A stretch of 64,000 nt of DNA, from NCBI GenBank assembly GCA_035771165.1, contig JAWNZC010000114.1, positions 243,501 through 307,500 on the forward strand, in the 5' to 3' direction. Positions within the stretch are counted from its first letter, which is position 1; each line of letters opens with the position of its first letter. The translations under genes and the position numbers were made by a program. Shown in pieces: positions 11,711 through 25,100 of the stretch. Origin of the DNA: Paragorgia papillata. Its lineage: Eukaryota; Cnidaria; Anthozoa; Scleralcyonacea; Coralliidae. The notes beneath the pieces are model-generated. The model worked only from the letters and a program-made list of their open reading frames with translations, was not told where the DNA came from and made no database searches.

Positions 11711-12563
11711 TGTTAAAATGTCAAAAATGTGCGAATAATATTATACAAATGGACAGGAGATTGACTTCTCACAAGTGTTAATACAGAATTTTAGATTTTT
11801 TTTAAATACTTAACGCGCAACATCGAGATATATATCAAACAGAAGCTATTGAAAAATGCTATTTAGGGTAGAAATTTCTAGTTTCTAGCTAAATGGAAAA
11901 TACTTTTAAAATGGGGAAACGTCTTCCGTTTGATTCATTGCGCGAATGTCGAATGCATCATGATCTTACCATTATGAAGCTTTTGAAACGTTTGCGGCTT
12001 TCTAGCCAAAACAGAAAAATTTCAGTAACTTCACATTTGAATTTATAGCTTTTATTTAACCCTTTCAATCCATCGGCCTCCCAGGCAGGGACGCGTAAAA
12101 TCGCCTGGTGTAGGCCAGAGTGTAAAAAAAATATTAAAGCCTCAGCGGTCAGAGTAGGTTTGGGTATAACCGTAACTCTTTAAACCTTAGTGGCCTAACG
12201 ACTGGAATGGTTTGCCGTTAATAATATAGCCGGAGTGAAATACTAAAATACAGAATAAAAGTGGATTTTAGCGTTCAGAAGGTTTACACTGTTATAATTC
12301 GAAGTCAACCATACATTCACGCAATGAATCAAATGACAGACGTTTCCCCATTTTAAAAATATTTTCCGTTTAGCTAAACACTAGAAATTTCTACCCCAAA
12401 TAGCATTTTCCAATAGCTTCTGTTTGATATATATCTCGCGATGTTGCGCGTTAAGTATTTAAAAAAAATCTATAATTCTGTTTAACACTTGTGAGAAGTC
12501 AATTTCCTGTCTATTTGTAATATTATTTCAAACAACGGTTCGCACATTTTTTACATTTTAACA
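11711..12563. mobile_element. element with ~250-bp terminal inverted repeats
   Basis: TGTTAAAATGTCAAAAATGTG at about 11711 pairs with CACATTTTTTACATTTTAAC at 12544-12563. Pairing continues inward through CAAACAGAAGCTATTG and TAGAAATTTCTAG to about 11958/12310. The roughly 350-bp centre includes a TAAAATCGCCTGG repeat piece. Confidence 0.85.
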
Positions 12564-12604
12564 AGTTTCACATAACGGAGCAACTTGAACTATACATGAA
12601 ATGA

Positions 12605-12715
12605 AATGAAAGCCCGGACAGGTGCATGGTCACCCATTCAAATACTAACTCAATCCAATTGGGCTTTACTCCGGTCCTCAGTGGTGAGCGGCAGTGTGCT
12701 AATAGCTTGACTATT
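12605..12715 (-). repeat. 5S-rRNA-like SINE fragment
   Basis: On the minus strand, a GAATGGGTGACC block preceded by AAGCCCAATTGG and CTCACCACTGAGG matches the internal promoter region of 5S rRNA in degenerate form. Confidence 0.6.
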
Positions 12716-12915
12716 TTAAAAGCTATGGTACTAAAACCTATAATCATAAACTATATGGTAGTAAAGCTTTAAGTAGGTCAATCAAATTAACATTATGTCA
12801 TTATTCATGACATAGACGATATTTGTCGTTATTTAACAAAACAATGGTATTCTAGACGTAGTTTTAAAGCGATATAGTAGGTCATTTAATATGCAAGGTC
12901 AATAATCTATATATA

Positions 12916-13077
12916 GATCGTTTTCACCTGACGTCACGGCGGCCATATTTGTGTACCAAAACAATGAAATGGCGGCCATATTGGTGTACGGTATGGGAAT
13001 TAGCTCTTTCTTATTCAAATATTTCGTATTGTTTCACCACCCCCATGGGGTCACCGATCACGTGAGTGAAAACGATC
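12916..13077. mobile_element. MITE family D copy 1 (TGACGTCA / CACGTGA)
   Basis: The short ends GATCGTTTTCAC and GTGAAAACGATC flank a body present in reverse orientation at 35044-35206. Confidence 0.8.
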
Positions 13078-13089
13078 CATTAACCGCGG

Positions 13090-13380
13090 CACATCAAAGA
13101 TAATTTATGCATAAGTAATAGATAAATCCCGAGACCGAGGGATGTATGCTATATAAAGACCCGAGGACGCTGCGGGCTTTATATCGCATACATCCCGAGG
13201 AGGTTTTCCAACAAAATACATATCGAGGAGGTTTTCCAACAAAGTTTTGTCTATTTTTTCCACCTTGGACAAAGATTTTCCTTGTTTTTTTCTTCATTTC
13301 GTATCTAATTATTATTCAAGGTCTTTATGCGATATAAAGACCTTGGAAGAACAAAGAAAACCGACTCGATAATAAATTAA
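13090..13380. repeat. hairpin repeat family B copy 3, inverted
   Basis: Inverse of 2340-2590. The GGAGGTTTTCCAACAAA block is tandemly repeated here (13199 and 13228). Confidence 0.7.
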
Positions 13381-13957
13381 GGGCGTTTATTACCACATTT
13401 CACAACAACGTCTCGGTAACTGAGTCTCATTATGTTTTCCTCATGAATTATAAATGAGTTTGAGAAAGTTAGATATTACATCGCGCGACTGTATGGAAGT
13501 ATAGGCTACTTGACTTATATCGACTTGGCGGACAAGCGATTTTTCAGATATACGAGTTGAACTGTTGCTTCAATTGGAAGGCTGTAAATCGACAGACGAC
13601 AGTATAGTTTTCCGTGACTTCTTGTGAATGTTGCATGTTTTCTTTGTTTTGAACCTTTTAACTTGTGTTTCCGCCTAATTGTTTTTCTCGAGCCATGACA
13701 TCACGAGAGTCCCATTAGGTGTCGGCTATAGTCGGCTATAAAACGTAAGAGAAATTGGAAAGTGATTTGTTCGAACATGTTCAGAAAAAAGTCACTGTAT
13801 ATTAAAATTTGCAGTGGATTTGCCATATGACATCAATATATATCAAGACAAGCGACCGGTGGTAGTGCGGGTCAGTTTACGATAAGAATATAAGGTAGTA
13901 TATAACAAAATTTGTATTAATTCTGTTAATTACTGCCAGTTTTCTCCTTTTGACGTG
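13381..13957. other. intergenic, no gene seen
   Basis: 13381-13450 repeats 3831-3900 (TATTACCACATTTCACAAC). The remainder shows no exon-like reading frame. Confidence 0.5.
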
Positions 13958-14350
13958 TAAAATAGTCTGGTGTTAGACACAGTAAAATAATCTGGTGTTA
14001 GACAGAGTAAAATAGTCTGGTGTTAGACACAGTAAAATAGTCTGGTGTTAGACAGAATAAAATAGTCTGGTGTTAGGAAGAGTAAAATAGTCTGGTGTTA
14101 GACACAGTAAAATAGTCTGGTGTTAGACACAGTAAAATCGTCTGGTGTTAGACACAGTAAAATAGTCTGGTGTTAGACAGAGTAAAATAGTCTGGTGTTA
14201 GACAGAGTAAAATAGTCTGGTGTTAGACACAGTAAAATAGTCTGGCGTTAGACACAGTAAAATAGTCTGGTGTTAGACAGAGTAAAATAGTCTGGTGTTA
14301 GACAGAGTAAAATAGTCTGGTGTTAGACAGAGTTAAATAGTCTGGTGTTT
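13958..14350 (+). repeat. 25-bp tandem array
   Basis: About fifteen copies of AGTAAAATAGTCTGGTGTTA plus GACAC or GACAG, in register at 25 bp. The unit is the core of the dispersed TCTGGCGTTAGCCAGA family found at 4020-4440, 15120-15430 and 49540-54450. Confidence 0.9.
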
Positions 14351-14394
14351 AATAAGTGTAGCAAGATATTGCGCAGTACGTCACTGCGCACTCA

Positions 14395-14582
14395 TCTCCG
14401 AAGCTTATTACGTGATCATTGCCGTCAAGGAAAACTTGTCCAACCGTACACGCGAACAATTCTAACTTGTCAAGGAAAATTGTTGGAAAAATATTTGTTC
14501 ATTGTACACACGGGCAAAGAAAGCTACCAAGGAACTTGTCAAGGTCAAGGAAAGCTTGGTTGTCTGTGCGCGGGGCTTTACG
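14395..14582. mobile_element. family E MITE, partial copy
   Basis: Right half of the element described at 14752, ending GTCTGTGCGCGGGGCT followed by TTA. The left end is missing. Confidence 0.65.
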
Positions 14583-14751
14583 TAACGTTAGAAACATCCA
14601 AACTAAAGCGGGTGTTATTGCTCACGATATTATAAAGTAGATATAAGTATAGATTAGTTCCCATCGTGTGTAAATAATTTACATAACTTCCCATACATAA
14701 GTAAATGACGCACTGTAGAGAATTATTTCCCATCTAATATAAAATAAGCTT

Positions 14752-15087
14752 TAAAGCCCCGCACAGACGACCAAGTTTGCCTTGACAAGTTTTATTTGTT
14801 CGCGTGTACGACACAAATTGGCAAGTTTTTCCTTGACAAGCTGGTCACGCCAGCTTTTGAACAAGGAAATTTGTTCGTGTGTATAGTCGTCAAGGAAAAC
14901 TTGACAAGATCATCTTCTAAGCTTATTACGCGATCATTGCCGTCATGGAAAACTTGTCCAACCGTACACACGAGCAATTATAACTTGTCAAGGAAAATTG
15001 TTGGGAAAAAAACGTGTTCATCGTACACACGAGCAAGGAAAGTTACCAAGGAACTTGTCAAGAAAAACTTGGTCGTCTGTGCGAGGC
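14752..15087. mobile_element. family E MITE (PIF/Harbinger-like target site)
   Basis: Ends are AGCCCCGCACAGACGACCAA and TTGGTCGTCTGTGCGAGGCT, with TAA on both sides. The interior repeats CTTGTCAAGGAAAA many times. Another copy is at 35493-35861. Confidence 0.8.
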
Positions 15088-15454
15088 TTAACTCTTTGCC
15101 TACTATATCATCCGAACGACGCAGATTTTAGTATTTTACTCTAACGCCAAACGATTTTGCTTGTGAAGTATAGAGAGCCTTCGGTGAGTGAAAGAGTTAT
15201 CAAACCGCACTAAATACTACAATACTACAAATATAATAACAGATTATACAATACATTACCAACAGGAAAAGGTGTGAGATTGACAAGGGGCAACACGAGG
15301 TCCCAACTATAGGCAAACCTAAGTAAATGATATACTGTAGATAATTTTTTCCCATCTAGCTTTAACCCATTGACTGGGTCTTCCCTTGACGAGTAAAATC
15401 GTCTGGCGTTAGCCAGAGTAAAATACTAAAGGTGAAATAAAAGTAGCGTGCTGT

Positions 15455-15650
15455 GTAGGCAGTGTAGAAACAACAATCGAAATATAGTAAGGTTAGATAT
15501 ACTGCCGAAACAGAGAACGTAGGAATCTAACGTTTCGAGCGAAGGCCATTCGTCAGAGAGGATGGGCCTTCGCTCGAAACTTTAGATTCCTACGTTCTCT
15601 GTTTCGGCAGTATATCTAACCTTACTATATTTCGATAAAATACTAAAGGT
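15455..15650. repeat. palindrome family F copy 1
   Basis: ATAGTAAGGTTAGATATACT, CGAAACAGAGAACGTAGGAA and their complements form ~75-bp arms around GGCCTTCGCTCGAAAC. Related copies lie at 47818-47975 and 56345-56490. Confidence 0.8.
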
Positions 15651-16128
15651 GCGTCTACATGCGTGCTTAGAAGTCAAAGGGTTAATCAAACCGCACGAAG
15701 TAATACAATGCTACAAAAATAATAACTGATTTTACAATACATTAAACTGAACAGAAAAATGTGAAATTTGAATAAGGGTCAAGCGAACGGACACGAGGTC
15801 CCAACTAGGAAAACCCAGCAACATGCATATACTATAATATTAAATTGGAACAAATAATGATTTGCTATATTTACTATTCGCATAACGAATCACTGAGTCG
15901 GTCATTCGAGTGATTGTATATATATATATATATATATATATGGGAATTCGTTAGTTGGGAAGTCCAGCCGAAATTATGCCATTTTTTTTAAAACATTTTT
16001 ACAAGCTTATTTTGGTAGTGCAATCTATTTGTTGTTTTAAATTGCTGAATATAATTGACTTGACTTATGATGGCAACGTTAATAATATTAATAGTTATAA
16101 ACGTTTTATTTTATTTTTTATTAACAGA

Positions 16129-19100
16129 ATGTCGAAGTTCAAGGTATGGATTAATTCTGTTATCATGAGTACTACTCTTTTCGTCCCCTTCTCTCCACTT
16201 TACTCTACTCCACTCCACTCTACTCTACTCTACTCCACTCCACTCCACTCCACTCCACTCCACTCCACTCCACTCCACTCCACTCCACTTCACTCTACTC
16301 TACTCTACTCTACTCTACTCTACTCTACTCTACTCTACTCTACTCTACTCTACTCTACTCTACTCTACTCTACTCTACTCTACTCTACTCTACTCTACTC
16401 TACTCTACTCTACTCTACTCTACTCTACTCTACTCTACTCTACTCTACTCTACTCTACTCTACATTATATAACATAGTCTTATATAATACTCTATTCCAC
16501 CTAACTGCGTTCTTTTTACTGTTGTTTCATAAAGGTTAAAGAGGAAGAAATTAAAGTACTGAATATAACTGTTATAGAAGGCCGCGGTATTTCAGTTGGA
16601 TGGTTTTCCGATGCAGGTACAGTAGACAAGTCAAAATGGGAATACCTTCCCACATCTCAGTTCTGTAGTTCGTTGCGTATTACTGTATTTCTGTAGGCGC
16701 TATACCGAAGCGTGAGAATTCGTTTTGGTGAAACCTGTACATAAATAGTATAATTTAGCTTTAAATGGCATTTAATCATAATACAATGGATGTTTATCCC
16801 AAATCGATACCAACAGACGAATATACATTAAGAATTGGCAACTTTTATCACTAGACTTTCCTCGCGCTTCAGTAAGCGACTACAGAACCATTTTGACTGT
16901 AATATTGTTCCTTTTCTTACATGAGATGACTAGTTTTCCATGTTTGTAATATATACTCCTGAAAAGCCATGGAAAAGTCAGGGAATTTTAATGAGAAAAC
17001 TATGTAGGGACCTGTTATAATTAAAGGGTATTGGCAATAAAAATCAAGTTTGTCTCATTTGAAAGAACTCGCCAAATGGTATAAGAAGACCTTTTGTAAT
17101 TTTTCTGTATCTTTCTTGTGTTTTGAAATATTTCGACCAAAGACAGCGTGCTGTCCGCCATCTTGTTTTAATATTGGGTCTAATTAACTAGGAAATTGGT
17201 GACGTCACAAGCAGGGTAAACCTGATGAAACTACTCCGTGGGTGCCCAAATTTCCACGGAAGGCTTTTTAAATGCTGTGGGTCAATTTAAAATGGAAATA
17301 GCGCAACAGAAGATCGAGTTTCTAGCTCATGTCATAAGGTTGGCAAGATAAAAATTTCACTTTACCCTACTTATGTCGTCACATGCATAATTTTGCATAT
17401 GGAAAATAATTCCAAGATGGCGGACAGCACGCTGAGTTTGGTCGAAATATTTCCAAAACCAAAACATATACGGAAAAATTGTAAAAGGTCTTCTTATACC
17501 ATTTGACGAGTTCATACCTGTCTTAGCTGGTCCTTATAATTGCATTAAATGATTTTATATTGTTTTAATTATAGTCGATACTCCAGATCCATATGTCAAA
17601 CTCAGAGTCGTATCTAGTCCTAATGCTATGCAACGGACGCAAAGCATCCCGGATGAGGTTAATCCAAAATGGAACAACGAGTTCAAATTCTTTTTGGATC
17701 CTGATTCGTCAAAAGAGAGAAAACTGGGTAAGCTTGATTTGCAACTTTTATTGGTTTGAGATTCCATATAATTTATTTAGAGGTATTTAGGGGGTGGAAT
17801 AGTTTAATTATCCCCAACATGCAAAGTTTATACCGGGTGGCGCAAAAAAAAGTACCCCTGTGTGATTCAGTATAACGTAAAAACTAGAAAAGCTATTACA
17901 CGATAACAACTTTCTTTGCATTCAATAATGGCTAACTTAAATTTTGATATACAAATTTTGCATTTTCATGCAATATTGACCGAGATACAAACGTTTGAAT
18001 TTGCATGAACTTTTAAAAATTTGTTTAAAAACGACGAAAACAGGGGTATTAAACTAATTCGAAAGCCATTACTATTTTATCATAAGTATTAAGTATTGGG
18101 AATTTCAATGAAGTGAACTTCAAGTTGAGGATGTGTATCTGTAAAAGACTTATGATGTACTTTCTTCCTTTCACTACAATAAATTAGTTATCAAGTTTTA
18201 ACAAACTGTACGTACCAATATTACGGCTTTAACACAAGTTATTGCTGTATTAATATTTGATAGGCCGTTTTTAGCAAATTTTTACACTTCCAAAAATGTT
18301 TACTCAATTTTAAACATTAATATATCGGTCAATATTGCATGAAAATGCAAAAGTTGTACATCAAAATTTAAGTTAGCCATTATTGAATGCAAAGAAAGTT
18401 GTTATAGTGTAATAGCTTTTCTAGTTTTTAAGTTATACTGAATCAAACAGGGGTACGTTTTTTTTGCGCCACCCGGTAGTTAACAATTATTCACTGAAAT
18501 GGAGGTGCTGGATATTTACCAAGCCGCGAATTGTTTAGCATATACTTCATAAATGAATAACAAGTTTTACATTTAAAATTCATTTTTTGTATTTTAAAAT
18601 ATCATGTTTAATTCTTTGAAAGTTTTCATGGCGATAATGTAATATAAATAAGTTTTGTGGAAACACCACGTAAAATATTTCTTTGCTAAGAACAGTATCG
18701 TCACAGTATACTTTTGTTTTATACGAAAGAGTTTTTATCTCAAATAGAAATAGTTGTTATGGATGACGATTTTGGTTTTGATGACACTATTGGAACGCAA
18801 ACATACGACATTAACCAGTTGAAAGTTGGCGAACCTGTTTATCATACCTTCCAGTTCAAAGAGGTAATGCCGAAAAAGAAATTTGTTTAATTTTTTTGTT
18901 GTGTTGTGTTGTGTTTTGTTTTGTGTTGTTTTATTTTGTGTTGTTTCGTTTTGTTTTGTTTTGTTTTTGTTTTCCTTTCGTTTCGGTTTTGTCGTTTTGT
19001 TTTGTCGTTTTGTTTTGTTTTGTTTTGCTTTGCTTTGTTTTGTTTTGTTTTGTTTTCTTTTGTCGTTTTGTGTTTTTTTTCGTTTCGGTTCGTTTTGCTT

Positions 19101-22100
19101 TGTTTTGTTTTGTTTTGTTTTGTTTTGTTTTGTTTTGTTGTTTTATTGTTTTGTTTTGTCCTTTTGTTTTGTTTTGTTTTGTTTTGTTGTTTTATTGTTT
19201 TGTTTTGTCCTTTTGTTTTGTTTTTTTTGTTTTCTTTTGTCGTTTCGTTTTTGTTTTCGTTTCGGTTCGTTTTTGTTTTGTTTTGTTTCGTTTCGTTTCG
19301 TTTTTGTTTCGTTTCGTTTTGTTTTTGTTTTTGTTTTAGTTTTAGTTTTTGTTTTGTTTTGTTTTGTTTTGGTTATGTTTTTGTTTTGTTTTTAATTTCT
19401 AAAATATGTTCGCATTTGTAAATGTGTGAAATTCTTCTTTTTCTTGCAGAAAACTTTCGTCGACGTCAAAATGCTTCTTGAGATCGAGTGAGTAAAGGCA
19501 ATAAACAATTATTGGATAAGGATATTAAAACCTTTGTTTAGGTTCAAATCCCGCTCGGTTCGGCACATTTTGTTTGTTTATTTCGTTAAATCTTCTTAAT
19601 TTTACTCTTCAGTGTTTCCAAACAGCTGAGGTATGGCCAGGATCTTTGCGACGAGGAGAAGAGTTTCTTTCAAGACAGAAAGAAGAACACTTTGAAAGCA
19701 ATGGAGAAGCTTTTGACTAAAGAAAAGAGACCGAAGAGTGTCGACGAGGTAAACATAAATAATAATAAATTATGCTCAAACATTACTCCACTCCACTCCA
19801 CTCCACTCCACTCCACTCCACTCCACTCCACTCCACTCCACTCCACTCCACTCCACTCTACTCTACTCTATTCTACTCCACTCTATTTCACTCTGCTCTA
19901 TTCTACTCTGCTCTACTCTACTCTACTCTACTCTACTCTACTCTACTCTACTCTACTCTACTCTACTCTACTCCACTCCACTCCACTCCACTCCACTCCA
20001 CTCCACTCCACTCCACTCCACTCCACTCCACTCCACTCCACTCCACTCCACTCCACTCCACTCCACTCCACTCCACTCCACTCCACTCCACTCCACTCCA
20101 CTCCACTCCACTCCACTCTACTCTACTCTACTCTACTCTACTCTACTCTACTCTACTCTACTCTACTCTACTCTACTCTACTCTACTCTACTCTACTCTA
20201 CTCTACTCTATGAAAGCTTTACTGTAACCAATCTGCAAAACTACTTCACTCAAGATTACAAAGTTGTTGTAATTATTATTTGTTATTTAGGCTCCAGTCG
20301 TTGCTATCATGGGATCTGGTGGTGGCTTCCGTGCCATGTGTGGGTTATCTGGAGTTTTCTCTGCCTTAGAAGAAACCGGTGTTCTTGATTGCACCACCTA
20401 TGTATGTGGCCTCTCTGGTTCCTCTTGGTATGTATCAAGACCCATCTAGACCATATGATTCTTATCTTGACACATCTGATTTACCAACTGCACGGCATCG
20501 CACGACACTTCACCACGCCTCATTTCATCACACCTCACTTCACCACACCTCACTATACCTCACCTCACCACGCCTTATCACACCACACCTCGCAACACCT
20601 TACCATACCTCACCACACCACACTGCACTACACTACACAACGCATCATACGCACATCACACCTCATGACACCATACTTCATCACACCATACCTCGTCACA
20701 CCATACTTCATCATATCACACCTCATCACACCATACTTCATCACACCATACTTCATCACACCATACTTCATCACACCATACCTCATCACACCATACTTCA
20801 TCACACCATACTTCATCACACCATACCTCATCACACCATACCTCATCACACTATACCTCATCACACCATACCTCATCACACCATACCTCATCACACCATA
20901 CCTCATCACACCATACCTCATCACACCATACCTCATCACACCATACCTCATCACACTATACCTCATCACACCATACCTCATCACACCATACCTCATCACA
21001 CACCATACCTCATCACACCATACCTCATCACACCCTCATCACACTATACCTCATCACACCATACCTCATCACACCATACCTCATCACACCATACCTCATC
21101 ACATCATACCTCGTCACACTATACCTCATCACACCATACCTCATCACACCATACCTCATCACACCATACCTCATCACATCATACCTCGTCACACCATACT
21201 TCATCACACCATACTTCATCACACCATACCTCATCACACCATACCTCGTCACACCATACCTCATCACACCATACCTCATCACACCATACCTCATCACACT
21301 GTACTTCATCACACCATACTTCATCACACCATACCTCATCACATCATACCTCATCACACCATACCTCATCACATCATACTTCATCACACCATACCTCGTC
21401 ACACCATACTTCATCACACCATACCTCATCACACCATACTTCATCACACCATACCTCATCACACTATACCTCATCACACCATACTTCATCACACCATACT
21501 TCATCACACCATACCTCATCACACCATACCTCATCACACTATACCTCATCACACCATACCTCGTCACACCATACTTCATCACACTATACCTCATCACACC
21601 ATACCTCGTCACACCATACTTCATCACACCATACTTCATCACACCATACTTCATCACACCATACCTCATCACACCATACCTCATCACACCATACCTCATC
21701 ACACTATACCTCATCACACCATACCTCGTCACACCATACTTCATCACACCATACCTCATCACGCCATACTTCATCACACCATACCTCATCACACTATACC
21801 TCATCATATCACACCTCATCACGCCATACTTCATCACACCATACCTCGTCACACCATACTTCATCACACCATACTTCATCACACCATACCTCGTCACACC
21901 ATACCTCATCACACCATACCTCATCACACCATACCTCATCACACCATACCTCATCACACCATACCTCATCACACCATACCTCATCACACCATACCTCATC
22001 ACACTATACCTCATCACACCATACCTCATCACACCATACCTCATCACACCATACTTCGTCACACCATACTTCATCACACCATACCTCATCACATCATACC

Positions 22101-25100
22101 TCATCACACCATACCTCATCACATCATACCTCATCACACCATACCTCATCACGTCATACCTCATCACACCATACCTCATCACACCATACCTCATCACATC
22201 ACACCTCATCACACCATACCTCATCACACCACACCTCATCACACCATACTTCATCACACCATACTTCATCACACCATACCTCGTCACACCATACCTCATC
22301 ACATCACACCTCATCACATCACACCTCATCACACCATACCTCATCACACCATACCTCATCACACCATACCTCATCACACCATACCTCATCACACCATACC
22401 TCATCACACCATACTTCGTCACACCATACTTCATCACACCATACTTCATCACACCATACTTCATCACACCATACCTCGTCACACCATACCTTACCACATC
22501 TTACCATACCACACCACACAAACATACGATAACCGCACCACACCACAGCATACGCACACACATGCTCATTTCTCCTTTACCGACACACGTAAAACACAAG
22601 CATACACAACCTTAAAAATTATATTTATTGTTAATTGCGTTTTAATTTCCAGGTATTTATCGACTCTTTACTCCCACGGTGACTGGCCTGGCATGACGTG
22701 TAAGGCGGTAGCTCACGAAATACAAGACCGAATTGATACGAGCTTCATACAACTTTTAACCCCGCAAAACCTTGCCAGGTATATTGGGACTATTAGAAAG
22801 AAGAAAAGCCTGGGCTATCCTGTTAGCTTTGTTGATTTCTTTGGCTGTCTCGTTGGAGACACTCTTCTAAAGGTAACTGTTGTAAATGTTTAAGGTCTAA
22901 ACAATGTTTTAGTTAATAGTAATAAGACTTGAGTCACGTTTAGTAGTAGTAGTTGTAGTTTGGTATTATCAAATTTAATTTCAAGGAAGCGTGGGGCATG
23001 TGCGTGTGTTTCTCACGCAACACCAAACATGTTGAATTTCAAGCGATTTTGTTTGATAATATATATATATATATATTTGCATATCAAACAAACCAGTGAT
23101 GGATCCAGCTTGATCTGGTAGGGGGGTGCTGCAGGGGCGGATCTAGAATTTGTTTAACCTTAGTGAGACCATTCCTAGGGGGGTCCGGGGGCATGCCCCC
23201 CCGGAAAATTTTGAAGAAAGATTTAAAAGTTTTAAATCGTGTTTTGAATAGCGCATTTTATCAAACCTGGAAGGTGTCAAATAAATTTAGGGATAAAGTG
23301 GACGTTTTATTATGAATTTTATTAGGGATATCACAAGGAAGCTAGACATTAGAAATGTGATTGACATTTTCAATGAAATCCACGTCGCATCCCACTGCAG
23401 CAAGGCACTAATTGAGTAATTGGCACCCCCAGTAAATCAATCACTGAAACAAACTGAAATATCTCAACAATGGAGCAAAGAAACGAAATACTAAAAAAAT
23501 CTTCATTTTAAGTGGGGTTTTTTATAGATTAGACCAGCGCTGTAAAAGTTACATAATTTTTGTAACTAGTTACCGTTACAGTTACATCGTTAGAAAAGTA
23601 ACTAGTTACCGATAAAAGTTACAATGAAAAGAAAGTAACTAGTTACAGTTACAAAGTTACTTCAAAAATGTTGTAACTAGTTGCAAAGTTACATTCCTTT
23701 GTCCGTGTTACTAGAATCAACAAAGAAATTACTGGTTTTTAGATGCCAGTACCATAATTATGTTTTTACAGCTAAATGTGTACATAATGTACCTTTATTG
23801 TACAATTTAATGTACAATTTTTATCAAGACGGAATGACATCCTCAACTGAATATCAGTAACTATACTAGTCACATTTTTTAACCAAATATTGTAACTAGT
23901 TACAGTTCTTTAAAAAAGTAACTAGTTATAGTTACTTCTTCAAAAAGTAACTAGTTATAGTTACAGTTACTTCTTCAGAAAAAGTAACTAGTTTCAGCTA
24001 CAGCTACTTAAAAATGTAACTAGTTACTTGTAACGAAGTTACTCACAGCACTGGATAAGACAGACTGTTTCACAGGCATTTTAAGCTTATTACATCTCAG
24101 AAGATCTTTTTGAGCCTCAGAACAGGCAACAAACCTGTAACGAAAAAATCAACTCTTTTTTTTATGACCCCACTTGGTACTTCTTGATGCGCTGAATCTC
24201 GTGGTGCTGTCGGTTTTTGAATTACGGCAAGGGAAAATACTGTAATCCACGTTCAAACATCAATATTTTGATAACAAAAATGTCCGGAGTCTGGGACCGA
24301 AGCAGTACGTCACACGTTAGCGTCATGCTTGGTCGATCACATTGTTTATGTGGTTGCACTTGACTGGTGGTTGTGGAAATTTCTTTTTTCCACTAGCACG
24401 TTCGTCACGCTTCTTTGATTCGACCAAAATTCTATAGCGACTCTAACGTGTAACGTCACAGAGGCAATTTGACCGCGTGGTGAGGTGGACAAAATTTGTG
24501 TAATTTTGTCAATTTTACATTAAATATAAAGTATTTTCCCTTCCGGTAATTAAAAAACCGACAGCACCATGAGATTCAGCGCATCAAGAAGTACCACGCT
24601 GGGTCATAAAAACAGAGTCGAATTTTTCGTTGCATAGCCACTTTAAATAACCGGTTAGACGCTCTACCCACGTGTACTAGATGTATATACCTACCACTCA
24701 ACACCAAACACTCCTTTTAGGACAGAACGTTTAAGCTATCTGCTGTTAAAGAAAAGGTTAATCGTGGAAAGGTTCCTCTACCATTGTGTACAGCTGTTCA
24801 CGTAGAGAAAGACTTGTCAGCTCAAGTATTCAGTGGTGAGTGGATTATTGATGTTTCTGCCACTATATTAAAATTGATAATCTCGCATGTGTCTACTATT
24901 CCGAAACACATAGCGCATTGAACCATTACTAGCATCACTATAGCATTACAACTACCACTATCACCATTGCCATCACTAACGACACAACCACAGTGAACCA
25001 GTACAATTATCATTACCAGCGCCACTATAGCATTACAGTTATCACCATCGCTAACACAACCACAGTGAACCAGTACCATTATCACTACTGTCACCATTAC

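Noticed and set aside
20379..22893. Very long open frames (over 700 codons) across the 15-mer array
   Set aside because: They exist because the 15-bp unit has no stop and a period divisible by three. The real exons on both sides (GLSGS exon and [10 protein letters not shown] exon) are joined by splicing, and retention hits a stop near 20448 in the true frame.
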